Positions 1 through 8,204 of a DNA stretch of 15,279 nt are shown here, piece after piece. The notes beneath the pieces were generated by a model. That model did no database searches. It was not told where the DNA came from and saw only the letters and a program-made list of their open reading frames with translations. Positions within the stretch are counted from its first letter, which is position 1. Every line of letters starts with the position of its first letter. This DNA is from Euryarchaeota archaeon UBA13. Lineage in GTDB: Archaea > Thermoplasmatota > Poseidoniia > Poseidoniales > Poseidoniaceae. The translations under genes and the position numbers were made by a program. Location: assembly GCA_002495945.1 (NCBI GenBank), contig DAHU01000089.1, positions 1-15,279 of the forward strand, given 5' to 3'.

Positions 1-1067
1 TGTCGCATGACAGGATACTCGTCCAAGATACCGTTGGCACCGTGAATATCTCTTGCAGTTCTAGCAATTTCAAGAGCTATGTCTACGTTGTTCATCTTTG
101 CGAGAGATATCTGTTCATTGAACCACGTGCCATCATCTTTCTTCTTGCCTAGATGATACGCTAGCAATTGACCTTTGGTGATTTCTCTCAACATCCAAGC
201 CAACTTATTCTGTATCAGTTGGAATGAAGCAATTGGCACACCGAATTGGATTCTCGATAGCGAGTAGGTTTTAGCGCTGTGGAAACATGCCATAGCAGCA
301 CCCAAAGCACCCCAAGAGATACCATATCGAGCGTTATTTAGACACGAGAATGGTCCTTTGAGCCCCTTGACCCCGGGTAAAATACGATCCTTTGGAATCT
401 TACAATCTTGGAATACTAACTCACTGGTTACTGATGCTTTTAGTGAGTGCTTGCCTTTCATCTCTGGTGCGCTGAAGCCCTCATCGCCCTTCTCAACAAT
501 GAAGCCTTTGATTACACCATCAAGTTTGGCCCAAACTACAGCAACATCAGCAATTGTACCATTGGTAATCCACATCTTCGCACCGTTTAGCAAATAGTGG
601 TCACCCATATCTTCAGCCTTGGTTATCATGTCACCTGGATTAGAACCATAATCCGGTTCGGTTAGTCCAAAGCATCCAACCATTTCGCCTGAAGCTAATT
701 TTGGTAAATAATGATTCTTTTGTTCCTCTGTACCAAAGTCCCAAATTGGGTACATAGCCAAGGAGCCTTGAACTGAGGCAAACGAGCGTAGCCCTGAGTC
801 CCCTCTTTCTAATTCCTGACAGATAAGCCCGTATGCAACATACGACAAACCTGGACAACCGTAGCCCTTGAGCGGGGCACCTAAAACACCCATCTCGCCT
901 AAAGCAACTCGCCACTCGTCAGGGAAAACACCCTCCTCACAGGCATGTTCAATCTTGGGTAGGACTTCTTCGTCTACCCAATCCCGTACCATGTCTCTAA
1001 TCATAATTTCTTCTTCTGTCAATAGGCTTTCAATGTCGTAAAAGTCGAGCCCTTCAAATTGCTCCAT
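1..1067 (-). CDS. gcdH: Glutaryl-CoA dehydrogenase-like acyl-CoA dehydrogenase (3' end outside window)
   Basis: FAD-dependent acyl-CoA dehydrogenase; in the glutaryl-CoA dehydrogenase (GCDH) family it oxidises and decarboxylates glutaryl-CoA to crotonyl-CoA in lysine/tryptophan breakdown and passes electrons to ETF. 355 residues are visible. They show the acyl-CoA dehydrogenase flavin motif GCFGLTEP (131-138), WITN, and the GCDH-like block CLNNARYGISWGALGAA. From family knowledge, human GCDH uses Arg94 and Ser98 to bind the glutaryl carboxylate; Arg94 and Ser98 fall at the same positions here (SGLRSFASVQ). The sequence leaves the window at GANGILDEYPVMR, about 40 residues before the usual end, so the catalytic Glu is not visible. 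The ATG at 1067 follows a GGGGAG ribosome binding site. The gene lies 42 bp downstream of the propeller gene on the same strand. Whether it is the decarboxylating or non-decarboxylating type cannot be settled; a related acyl-CoA dehydrogenase is the alternative. Confidence 0.85.
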   Translation of the reverse strand, partial: MEQFEGLDFYDIESLLTEEEIMIRDMVRDWVDEEVLPKIEHACEEGVFPDEWRVALGEMGVLGAPLKGYGCPGLSYVAYGLICQELERGDSGLRSFASVQGSLAMYPIWDFGTEEQKNHYLPKLASGEMVGCFGLTEPDYGSNPGDMITKAEDMGDHYLLNGAKMWITNGTIADVAVVWAKLDGVIKGFIVEKGDEGFSAPEMKGKHSLKASVTSELVFQDCKIPKDRILPGVKGLKGPFSCLNNARYGISWGALGAAMACFHSAKTYSLSRIQFGVPIASFQLIQNKLAWMLREITKGQLLAYHLGKKKDDGTWFNEQISLAKMNNVDIALEIARTARDIHGANGILDEYPVMR

Positions 1068-1109
1068 TCGTTCTCCCCAGTTCTACGGGAACATAGGCGC
1101 TTCAATAAC

Positions 1110-2306
1110 CTAACTACGTTTGGAGGTTTCTTTTTTCCTGGTTTTTCTCCTCAATTGCTTATATTTTCGTTGCAGGAAAGGACTGTTCATGTAAATTAAT
1201 CCCAATATCACACCAGGCACGGAAACAGAAACCGCAACAAGAATAATTGTTGTTAACATGGTATTTTCTATCTTGATTTGGTACGGTTCGAACGATACTA
1301 AGTTGCCGTTTGATGTAATAACGAAACCGGTGTTAAAACCCGTCTCCCAGACATATGAAATCTGGCGACCTGCAACCACTGAATCCCATTCCGCAAGTTG
1401 AGTCGATGAAATTTGAATCTTAGCTTCATCATTCAGCGGGTCATACCTAACGGTGCCGGACGGCGCTAGGTAGATGATTGAAGTACTTCCGTAGCCATTT
1501 GATGCGGCAATAAAATCCCCTTCAAGGGTTCGATATTCAACCATATCTCCAACTGTCGATTTTGAATGGTCAACGGTGTTGAGTTCTATCAAAATCATTC
1601 GCAACCCACTACCAAATGCAACACATTCGTTTAATTGAACATCTGGACAATCAACATCAATCCAAGTATCGGTTTTGGTTCCACTTATCCACGTGACATT
1701 GTGAGTCGGCCCTATCACGCCTAATCCGTTAGAAATTGAGGATACAACGCATAAATCATAATTCCCATGGCAAGATATTCCGGTAATTGCTGAGTTGGCA
1801 TCATTACCTAAATTTAGGAACCCTGTACCCTCAGAAAACCGCCAAACAGAGCCATCTTTTCCACCGAAATACGCATAATCACCACTAGTTCGCCACTCTA
1901 CTGCACTCATATCTCTACCCAAAATTGCGCCTGTACCGTTTACGATGGTAATGCTGTGATCTATCTTCTCATACCTCATCGCAGTACCAAAATCTCCAGC
2001 GATTAGTGCTGCTTCCCCTCTAGGATGCCAAGCAACATCATTGAAGTCATCATTTCTTGCGCTGTTGAGTTCGACATCCATTGAGCGGTCTCCGGCATTT
2101 CTAGCCGAAATCAAGTGTACATATCCTTCAGAACCAATTAATAGCACTGTATTTCTATCAGGCGATATCGCAGCCGTATTTATACCAACATCGTAATCTG
2201 CAATCGAAGTTTCTATAGATAACTCGACTTGTTTGCTCTCTGCAAGCACAATTGGAAGCAGAAGAATCAGTATCAAGGATACTGGCAAAACAAAGTTGAC
2301 TCGCAT
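1110..2306 (-). CDS. Secreted, membrane-anchored WD40-like beta-propeller protein
   Basis: 398 residues. The N-terminus is a signal peptide (basic start, hydrophobic stretch 4-21, LA-E cleavage-like end, no lipobox Cys). Residues about 25-345 carry repeated WD40-like blade strands, for example DVAWHPRGEAALIAGDFGTA and AVEWRTSGDYAYFGGKDGSV. A single transmembrane helix follows at about 350-373, then a strongly basic 25-residue tail. The predicted topology is propeller outside, tail in the cytoplasm. Two cysteine pairs (CHGNYDLC and CPDVQLNEC) lie in adjacent blades and could form disulfides outside the cell. The ATG lacks a clear ribosome binding site, so a leaderless transcript is possible. 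The gene diverges from the one at 2369 with 62 bp between them. The function is unknown; surface binding or scaffolding is a guess from architecture. I do not recognise a named family beyond the fold. Confidence 0.85.
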   Translation of the reverse strand: MRVNFVLPVSLILILLLPIVLAESKQVELSIETSIADYDVGINTAAISPDRNTVLLIGSEGYVHLISARNAGDRSMDVELNSARNDDFNDVAWHPRGEAALIAGDFGTAMRYEKIDHSITIVNGTGAILGRDMSAVEWRTSGDYAYFGGKDGSVWRFSEGTGFLNLGNDANSAITGISCHGNYDLCVVSSISNGLGVIGPTHNVTWISGTKTDTWIDVDCPDVQLNECVAFGSGLRMILIELNTVDHSKSTVGDMVEYRTLEGDFIAASNGYGSTSIIYLAPSGTVRYDPLNDEAKIQISSTQLAEWDSVVAGRQISYVWETGFNTGFVITSNGNLVSFEPYQIKIENTMLTTIILVAVSVSVPGVILGLIYMNSPFLQRKYKQLRRKTRKKETSKRS

Positions 2307-2368
2307 AAGTTGTCCACAAAGTGCTCAATCAAAACTTTTCTCTTCTACCATTTTTGACGGTGAGCCTT

Positions 2369-2920
2369 ATGTTCAATGGTGGTTTGGCCATGCTCATGGA
2401 GAAATTCTCAGTAAAGCGTGGGCTGGTAAAACAGATTGGTGGAAATGCAGGACTTGCTAAATTAGCAACGGAATATTTTGATGGCGTCAATGCTAACTCC
2501 GATGGAGAATTCACGGCGTCATTCGGTATTTTGACTCGTGTCAGCGGACATTTTGATAAAGACGGAAAATTAGTCGTTGATGTTGAACAGTTGAAAGGAG
2601 AGGCTCTCGGAGATTTTCTCGGCAGTGACGGCGGTAGAGAACAAGCCATGGAGTCACGCAAGCGCTGGTCAGGATTCTTAGACCAAGCCACTGGATACAA
2701 TGCTAAGCAAAGAGGTGACAAAGCAAAGGAAGAAGCAAAGAAGTTTTCCAAGGCGAAGTCAGCAATTAAGATGGCACATAAATCAATGGAAATGAGCACA
2801 AAATTAACCGAAGAAGTAAAAGAAAAAGCATTCGCAATGATAGCCGAATTGGAAACTATGATTGAGAACGGAGAGGCTCCTTCTGAAGGGAAAGTAAAGA
2901 AACTCAATGATTTATTTTGA
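2369..2920 (+). CDS. Small helical protein of unknown function, upstream of tyrS
   Basis: A 183-residue protein that I do not recognise. It has a short mixed N-terminal part (MEKFSVKRGLVKQIGGNAG, then a stretch rich in Gly/Asp), and a highly charged Lys/Glu/Ala-rich second half (about 95-183) with heptad-like spacing that should form helices or a coiled coil. There is no signal peptide or clear transmembrane segment, so it is probably cytosolic. The start at 2369 was chosen because GGTGA at 2359-2363 lies 5 bases before it, the arrangement used by other genes here; the ATG at 2390, preceded by GGTGG, is an alternative and would remove 7 residues. The stop is 10 bases before the tyrS start and the tyrS ribosome binding site overlaps it (TGAGGTG), so the two are probably co-transcribed. 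Codon use and frame continuity support a real gene, although a long antisense frame also exists. Confidence 0.7.
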   Translation: MFNGGLAMLMEKFSVKRGLVKQIGGNAGLAKLATEYFDGVNANSDGEFTASFGILTRVSGHFDKDGKLVVDVEQLKGEALGDFLGSDGGREQAMESRKRWSGFLDQATGYNAKQRGDKAKEEAKKFSKAKSAIKMAHKSMEMSTKLTEEVKEKAFAMIAELETMIENGEAPSEGKVKKLNDLF

Positions 2921-2930
2921 GGTGTTGCAC

Positions 2931-4082
2931 ATGGATATTGAACAGATGATGCTTCAATATCAAGAGCGGTGCCCGAGACTTGGGGAGTTGAATCAATCTC
3001 AAATTCAAAGGGTTCACAAAATTATTAGTTGCGTTGAAGAAACCGTCGGTTTAGATTATCTGGTAGATTGCATCGCAGACGGAGTGAGCGCCGGAGGTGA
3101 CGGAGTTCTACGGTGTTATGTTGGCTTTGAACCATCCGGCAAAGCGCATATTGGATGGAAAGTTTTGTCGTTACAGCTCAAAAGAATGTTAGAAGCGGAT
3201 GTTAATGTCTTAATTTTCTTAGCGGACTGGCACGCTTGGATTAACGATAAGTTCAACGGCAGCATGGAGAATATTCAACTCACTGCCCGGTACATGGAAG
3301 AAACATTCAGAGCATTACTCGACTATCCACCAGAGGGAGAAGGCCCTGGTGAATTGAGATTTTCTTATGCATCTGAATTGATGGATAATGGGGACTACTG
3401 GGCTAGAGTACTTCGTTGTTCAAAAGGTGCGACTTTGGCTATGGTTAGAAAAACATTCACAATAATGGGTAGGGATGAAGCATCCTCAGACCACGATTTG
3501 TCTAAATTCTTCTACCCTGCAATGCAGGCAAGCGACATCTTTGAATTAGGCATTGATATTGCTATTGGCGGCATGGACCAAAGGAAGGCACACATGTTCA
3601 TGCGAGATGTAGCAAGCAAGTATGGTTGGAAGAAAGCAACTTGTCTTCATACCCCAATAATATCCTCTTTGAAGTCGAGCGGCTCACGAATGGAGAGTTT
3701 TGACCACAAGATGAGTAAATCTGATCCCGGTGGAGCAATACTAATCCATGACAAGCCCAAGCAACTTAGGAAAAAAATGCAAAAGCATGCTTATCTAAAT
3801 CCAGAAGACGAAAATTCACCAATTTACGAACTTGCTGAACACGTTATTTTCCCAGAATTCGGGGAATTAGTAGTTACACCAAACCCCAAATTCGGTGAGC
3901 CCAGTACATGGACCAACTTAGAGGAATTCCGAACAGCGGTCATGGATGGAACACTCCATCCGCTTGATGCAAAGCTCGGAGTCGCAGATGGCATATCAAG
4001 AGGCTTAGAAGTAATAGACAAGCACTTTGAATCAAATCCCGAACTACTGGATAAAGTGACGGAAATCATAAACAAGAAATGA
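2931..4082 (+). CDS. tyrS: Tyrosyl-tRNA synthetase, archaeal/eukaryotic type
   Basis: Class I aminoacyl-tRNA synthetase charging tRNA-Tyr with tyrosine in the cytoplasm. 383 residues. The Rossmann-fold signature is YVGFEPSGKAHIGW (63-76, HIGH motif as HIGW) and the second ATP motif is KMSKS (260-264). Tyrosine-specific residues known from the Methanocaldococcus jannaschii enzyme appear to be kept: Tyr63 (Tyr32 there), and Tyr195, Gln199 and Asp202 in YPAMQASDI, plus Gln217 in GGMDQRK. The Tyr/Asp pair argues against tryptophanyl-tRNA synthetase. It is longer than the 306-residue M. jannaschii enzyme, mostly through an N-terminal extension of about 30 residues and inserts. The start at 2931 was preferred to the upstream in-frame ATG at 2907 because GAGGTG (2919-2924) sits 6 bases before it and the earlier ATG lies inside the preceding gene. 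A run of five T at 4099-4103 after the stop may end transcription. Confidence 0.95.
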   Translation: MDIEQMMLQYQERCPRLGELNQSQIQRVHKIISCVEETVGLDYLVDCIADGVSAGGDGVLRCYVGFEPSGKAHIGWKVLSLQLKRMLEADVNVLIFLADWHAWINDKFNGSMENIQLTARYMEETFRALLDYPPEGEGPGELRFSYASELMDNGDYWARVLRCSKGATLAMVRKTFTIMGRDEASSDHDLSKFFYPAMQASDIFELGIDIAIGGMDQRKAHMFMRDVASKYGWKKATCLHTPIISSLKSSGSRMESFDHKMSKSDPGGAILIHDKPKQLRKKMQKHAYLNPEDENSPIYELAEHVIFPEFGELVVTPNPKFGEPSTWTNLEEFRTAVMDGTLHPLDAKLGVADGISRGLEVIDKHFESNPELLDKVTEIINKK

Positions 4083-4167
4083 CAAACCAAAACAGAACTT
4101 TTTGCACTTCTCTTTGAATACAAATGTTCATCAATCGAGTTCCACAGGAGAACACATTGGTGTTACC

Positions 4168-4905
4168 ATGGTAAATATTGCTGTACTCGTTAAACAAGTC
4201 CCTGATACAAATTCAAAAATACAAATTGCAGGGGATATGGTCGACCTATCAACTGTTAAAATGGATATAAGTCCTTATGATGAATTCGCAGTCGAAAACG
4301 CTCTTCAGCACAAAGAATCTGGTGGTGGCACAGTTACGGCAATCACACTAGGCGGTGCGGGTGCCGACAAAGTTCTCAAGGGTGTCAAAGCACTAGGCGT
4401 AGACAACATCGTCCGACTAGATGCCGATGGCTACATGGACTCGAACAGTTTACAATCGGTACTTGCAGAAGAGATCTCCTCTGGTGGTTATGATGTTGTT
4501 TACTGCGGCAAATCTGCGGCCGACACTGGCGCAGGCTCTACCGGGCCAGGTATTGCAGAAAGATTGGGATGGAGTTCTGTTTCCAACGTTACCGAAATCA
4601 GTTTTGATGGCGGTTTGACGGTGACCAGTCCTGCAGAGGGTGGTAACGCTATCATTGACGTCAGCCTACCTGCCGTGGTAAGTTGCGATAAGGGCTCTAT
4701 CAAAGTACGTAAATCAAATGTCAAAGGTATAATGATGGCAAAGCGTGCTCAAGTTGATGTCAAAGCGGTCAGTCCACCAGCATCAAGCGTGACTATCGTA
4801 TCACAGGTAATGCCACCAGCAAAACCCGCTGGTAAGAAATTCGAAGGCGGAGATGCCGCCCAAACTGTGGCTCAACTATTGAGGGATGAGGCAAACATAA
4901 TTTGA
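4168..4905 (+). CDS. etfB: Electron transfer flavoprotein subunit beta
   Basis: Small ETF subunit. With EtfA it forms the FAD/AMP heterodimer that carries electrons from acyl-CoA dehydrogenases to ETF:quinone oxidoreductase. 245 residues, typical for the family. Hallmarks in order: VKQVPDT near the N-terminus, SPYDEFAVENAL, the nucleotide-binding stretch GAGADKVLKGVKALGVDNIV, YDVVYCGKSAADTGAGSTGP, and a MMAKRA segment near the C-terminus that matches the family's acyl-CoA dehydrogenase recognition loop region. The start at 4168 follows GGTG with a 5-base spacer and removes 22 unlikely residues from the upstream in-frame ATG at 4102. An 85-base gap after tyrS contains an AT-rich TTTGAATACAAAT element (about 4112-4125) that could be a promoter. 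etfA follows after 9 bases with a perfect ribosome binding site, so the two form an operon. Confidence 0.95.
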   Translation: MVNIAVLVKQVPDTNSKIQIAGDMVDLSTVKMDISPYDEFAVENALQHKESGGGTVTAITLGGAGADKVLKGVKALGVDNIVRLDADGYMDSNSLQSVLAEEISSGGYDVVYCGKSAADTGAGSTGPGIAERLGWSSVSNVTEISFDGGLTVTSPAEGGNAIIDVSLPAVVSCDKGSIKVRKSNVKGIMMAKRAQVDVKAVSPPASSVTIVSQVMPPAKPAGKKFEGGDAAQTVAQLLRDEANII

Positions 4906-4914
4906 GGTGATATA

Positions 4915-5847
4915 ATGACAGAAACAGTAGTAATCGCAGAACTATCAAAAGGAAAAATAAGTAGCACAACCAACGAACTTGTCACAGCAGCCAGCAAACT
5001 TGGTTCAAACTGTACAATTGTAGTCCCATGCACCGAATCATCGGTAGCAAATGAAGCCTCTAACATAGCCGGAGCATCAAAAGTAATCGCCGCAAAGTCC
5101 GATGTCTTTGCTAATTACGACGCATCAGCGTGGGCAGAGGCAATTGATGCTGTAGCACCCAGTGGCATAATCATAACAGCCGCATCAGCACAATCAAAGG
5201 ATTTGGCGGCTAGACTTGCAGCACGACGTTCTATATCGGTTATACAGGATGTAATTGAAATTGAAGGAACTACTCTATCTACACCAATTTATTCAGGGAA
5301 AGCAATACAAAATGTCAGCGTCAGCGGGAATACTGCGATCAGTGTAAGAGCCAACGTATTTGCCCCTGCTGATAATACCGGAAATTGCGAAGTCCAAGTA
5401 ATCGATACTACTGGTAATGTTGCAACTGCATTGAAAGAAATGGTCCAAAGGGCTTCACAAAGGCTAGATGTTTCAGAAGCTAACATTATCATCTCTGGTG
5501 GCCGTGGTATGGGAACACCAGCAAACTTCAGTCACCTCGAAGAGATTGCAGACAAACTTGGTGCTGCAGTAGGTGCTTCGAGAGCGGCAGTAGATACTTG
5601 GGACGAAATCCCACATTCGATGCAGGTTGGTCAAACCGGCAAAACTGTCAATCCAAACCTCTACATTGCGGTTGGAATTTCAGGCGCTATACAACACTTA
5701 GCAGGTATGCGCTCATCCAAGTATATTGTAGCGATAAATAAAGATGCAGATGCGCCTATATTCCAGCATGCCGATTACGGTATAGTTGCTACATGGGAAG
5801 ATGCCCTGCCCGTTCTAAGCAGTTCACTATCCGGACTACTTGGCTGA
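4915..5847 (+). CDS. etfA: Electron transfer flavoprotein subunit alpha
   Basis: Large ETF subunit, which binds the FAD that shuttles electrons. 310 residues, normal length. The C-terminal FAD domain is nearly canonical: SGGRGMG (194-200), ADKLGAAVGASRAAVD (212-227), QVGQTGK (237-243), AVGISGAIQHLAG (252-264) and AINKDADAPIFQHADYG (273-289). Arg223, Thr241, His261, Asn275 and Asp277 correspond to known FAD contacts in characterised ETFs. One odd spot: the loop usually written AAVDAGWVP reads AAVDTWDEIP here, one residue longer and without the Gly. The start has GAGGTGAT with GGTGA four bases before the ATG. The stop codon (5845-5847) directly abuts the stop of the convergent hydrolase gene (5848-5850), with no intergenic base. 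The likely upstream donor in this window is the GCDH-like enzyme at the left end. Confidence 0.96.
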   Translation: MTETVVIAELSKGKISSTTNELVTAASKLGSNCTIVVPCTESSVANEASNIAGASKVIAAKSDVFANYDASAWAEAIDAVAPSGIIITAASAQSKDLAARLAARRSISVIQDVIEIEGTTLSTPIYSGKAIQNVSVSGNTAISVRANVFAPADNTGNCEVQVIDTTGNVATALKEMVQRASQRLDVSEANIIISGGRGMGTPANFSHLEEIADKLGAAVGASRAAVDTWDEIPHSMQVGQTGKTVNPNLYIAVGISGAIQHLAGMRSSKYIVAINKDADAPIFQHADYGIVATWEDALPVLSSSLSGLLG

Positions 5848-6603
5848 TTAGTGATACTTGCCTAGCGCCGGGCTATTTATGCCCACATACGGGTTTGTTG
5901 CCTTTTCAACACCGATTGTCGTGGTTGGACCGTGACCTGGGTGAACAATGGTTGCCGGGTCTAGAGGCCACAACTTTGTCACTATCGAGTTGGATAGTAG
6001 ATTGAAATCACCTCCACTATTGGGCAAATCTGTTCTCCCTACAGAACCCGCAAACAGGGTGTCTCCAGCGAACAATTGATCCGGTCCATCATCAACATCA
6101 ACTAATATGCAGCAACCACCTAATGTGTGCCCAGGCGTGTGGAGAATCTTGAACCATAAAGAGCCTAAATTTAGTTCCATTCCATCATGCAATAACTCAT
6201 CAGCAATTGCTGGTTCTGGCAATTCAAATCCCCACCGTCTACCAGACGCTTGTGCTAAGGTCTGTAAGTAAAAGTCATCCTTATGTAAGTACCAACTAAC
6301 TTTGTACTCTTCAAGCAATATTGGAATCTCTCCGGAATGGTCAAAATGTGCATGGGTGTTAACCAATGCAACTACTGTCCTTGAATTCAAACCATATTCT
6401 CCTAGTTGTTCAAATGATGAAGGACCGTTAGACCAATCTGGACCTTGCCCAGAAAATTCATTGATCCATGAAATTAATCTTGATGCCTCTGCTCCGCCAT
6501 CGATTATTACAGTGTCACCGGTAGACAAATCTGTAATCACTGAACACCTCATGGCTAAAGCCCCAACAACAAATGACTCTATCCACAAATTACTCGACTC
6601 CAT
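5848..6603 (-). CDS. Metallo-beta-lactamase-fold hydrolase, glyoxalase II-like
   Basis: 251-residue cytosolic metallohydrolase of the metallo-beta-lactamase superfamily. The metal ligands are all visible: HAHFDH (84-89), His159 in HTPGHTLGG, Asp181 in GDTLFAGSVGRTDLP, and His224 in HPGHGPTTTIGVEK. The GDTLF-GRTD and HPGHG-T-G-E patterns match the glyoxalase II/YcbL-like subgroup that hydrolyses thioesters, but the substrate cannot be read from sequence and the protein could be another hydrolase of this fold. There is no signal peptide. The start ATG comes 1 base after the TGA of the upstream propeller-PKD gene (TGAAATG), and its GAGGTGG ribosome binding site is formed by the last codons of that gene, so translation is likely coupled. 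It is the last gene of the purF-containing minus-strand cluster and converges with etfA. Confidence 0.9.
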   Translation of the reverse strand: MESSNLWIESFVVGALAMRCSVITDLSTGDTVIIDGGAEASRLISWINEFSGQGPDWSNGPSSFEQLGEYGLNSRTVVALVNTHAHFDHSGEIPILLEEYKVSWYLHKDDFYLQTLAQASGRRWGFELPEPAIADELLHDGMELNLGSLWFKILHTPGHTLGGCCILVDVDDGPDQLFAGDTLFAGSVGRTDLPNSGGDFNLLSNSIVTKLWPLDPATIVHPGHGPTTTIGVEKATNPYVGINSPALGKYH

Positions 6604-6604
6604 T

Positions 6605-8158
6605 TCAAACCACCTCTATGCTTACTGAGTCTGATGTTGAATTCCCTTCATCATCTAAGATTCTCAACTCAAAACGATAAATTCCGGTATTTAGTTTAGC
6701 GCGGAATTTAGGCAGATTTGAAACTTCTTTCCCTGCTTCATCAATCCAAGAATAACTCGAAACTCTTGCTCGGTCGCCAGTAGTCTTACTGCTGTCCAAT
6801 AATACAATGCAGCTGCCATCTTCCTCGGCATGATATACGGTGTCATCTCCCGCATTAGCAATAGGCATAGCCGCTGTTTGAACATCATCCAATAATTCAT
6901 TTAACAAATCTAGAGAGTTATCATTAGACTCATCTACTTCATGAGATTCTGTATCGCTATCTTCTTCCAAGGCCGACAGTAGTGAAGCAAATTCTTGCTT
7001 ACCAACCAACTTTTTGTTATCTTCATCATCCATGATTAGAGATGCAAGTTTTTCGTCATCAGAGTAGATTTCTTCAGAACTCAAAACATCTGGTTGAGGT
7101 TCCAAATCAAACCATGAGGTTAACTCAGATTTGTCCATATCGATTAATTGGGAAGCTAAGTCGATGACCCCGATTGGCTCGGGATTTGTGTAATCATTTT
7201 GATCGTCTCCAGCAAAGTAGAAAATATTCGCAGACTTACAGTAAGCAGTGTATTGAATAATCCCCTGATGTTCTACCATCCAATTTTCCCCTGCCAGATT
7301 AACTCCGTGAACATAGAACCATGAACCTGCGAGGACGACATCATCCAACACATCAATGGTTTTGATTGGAAATTTACAATCAAATATTACCTCTGATAAT
7401 TTGTACTCCGCACCATTTGTTAGCCCGATTTGGTGAATTGCCCCGCTGTCTAATCCTAGATATGTTTGTGAGTTATTTGAATCAATACACAACAGACGAT
7501 TTTTTATTTCTTGACGAATAAGCAAATCACTGTTAGACAGGTCCCAAACCTCAATTTCTAATGCTTCTTCCTCACCCGGGACCAAGGCGTATCCTTCTCT
7601 GCCGATGACAAGGTGGTTCCTTGCCGTGGTGCCAATAGCTGTTATCGCTTCCCCCACTTCACCACGTGAGGGCCTTTTCCAAACTACATCTTCGCCGTCA
7701 AAAAAGAACACTGAACCGTCTTCTTGAACAATTACGACGCCTAAATTAAACCTCAGTAATTTTATGACTGAGGTGAACTCTAAGTCCGATTTGATCACTT
7801 TTCCATCATAACTGATAGTTGTTAATCTTCCCAAATTGTCAACTGCTGCGATGAATTCGCCACATTCCTCAATCAATGATAAGCCCGCTGGAATCGCACA
7901 ATCCCACACGGTTTGACAGCCCAAGTCAACGGCTGTCAAACCGAACGCGTCATCTGCTACAATCACTAATTTATCTATGATAATTAGACCTCGTATGCTT
8001 CCTTCTATAGAGCATGATGTTGGGGTTTTATCGCTGCTAACAACCATAATAGTACCATCATTTTCACCCCAAGCCATTGATTGACCGTCAGCTGATACAG
8101 CAAGAGCAACTACCGTTGCTTGGGGACGAGAAGCAACTCGAACCTCACGTGTCAGCAT
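6605..8158 (-). CDS. Beta-propeller protein with acidic linker and C-terminal PKD-like domain
   Basis: 517 residues of unknown function. Residues about 15-335 hold repeated four-stranded propeller-like units (VALAVSADGQSMAWGENDGT, VVIVQEDGSVFFFDGEDVVW, TYLGLDSGAIHQIGLTNGAE). Residues about 340-430 form a low-complexity acidic linker (many Asp, Glu, Ser). Residues 431-517 look like a PKD/Ig-like beta-sandwich: PIANAGDD, then SSYSWIDEAGKEV, and YRFELRILDDEGNSTSDSVS. The start at 8158 is preferred because earlier in-frame ATGs lie inside purF; GAGGG at 8166-8170 precedes it by 7 bases. No signal peptide or transmembrane helix is visible, although PKD domains are mostly extracellular. The gene is 46 bp after purF and 1 base before the hydrolase gene, so it sits in the middle of that operon. 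If one of the earlier in-frame ATGs is used, up to 49 residues would be added, still without a signal peptide. Confidence 0.8.
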   Translation of the reverse strand: MLTREVRVASRPQATVVALAVSADGQSMAWGENDGTIMVVSSDKTPTSCSIEGSIRGLIIIDKLVIVADDAFGLTAVDLGCQTVWDCAIPAGLSLIEECGEFIAAVDNLGRLTTISYDGKVIKSDLEFTSVIKLLRFNLGVVIVQEDGSVFFFDGEDVVWKRPSRGEVGEAITAIGTTARNHLVIGREGYALVPGEEEALEIEVWDLSNSDLLIRQEIKNRLLCIDSNNSQTYLGLDSGAIHQIGLTNGAEYKLSEVIFDCKFPIKTIDVLDDVVLAGSWFYVHGVNLAGENWMVEHQGIIQYTAYCKSANIFYFAGDDQNDYTNPEPIGVIDLASQLIDMDKSELTSWFDLEPQPDVLSSEEIYSDDEKLASLIMDDEDNKKLVGKQEFASLLSALEEDSDTESHEVDESNDNSLDLLNELLDDVQTAAMPIANAGDDTVYHAEEDGSCIVLLDSSKTTGDRARVSSYSWIDEAGKEVSNLPKFRAKLNTGIYRFELRILDDEGNSTSDSVSIEVV

Positions 8159-8204
8159 GATGAACCCTCGATACTGGACATCATTAACTTCACTTTTACA
8201 AGTT

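Noticed and set aside
2329..2907. Long minus-strand open frame of 192 codons opposite the 2369-2920 gene
   Set aside because: It is rich in Ser/Phe/Ala as expected for the reverse of a Lys/Glu-rich coding strand, has no ribosome binding site, and overlaps a plus-strand gene with a good start signal and operon spacing.
4102..4167. Upstream ATG for etfB
   Set aside because: It adds 22 residues with no family similarity; the ATG at 4168 gives the canonical N-terminus and has a ribosome binding site.
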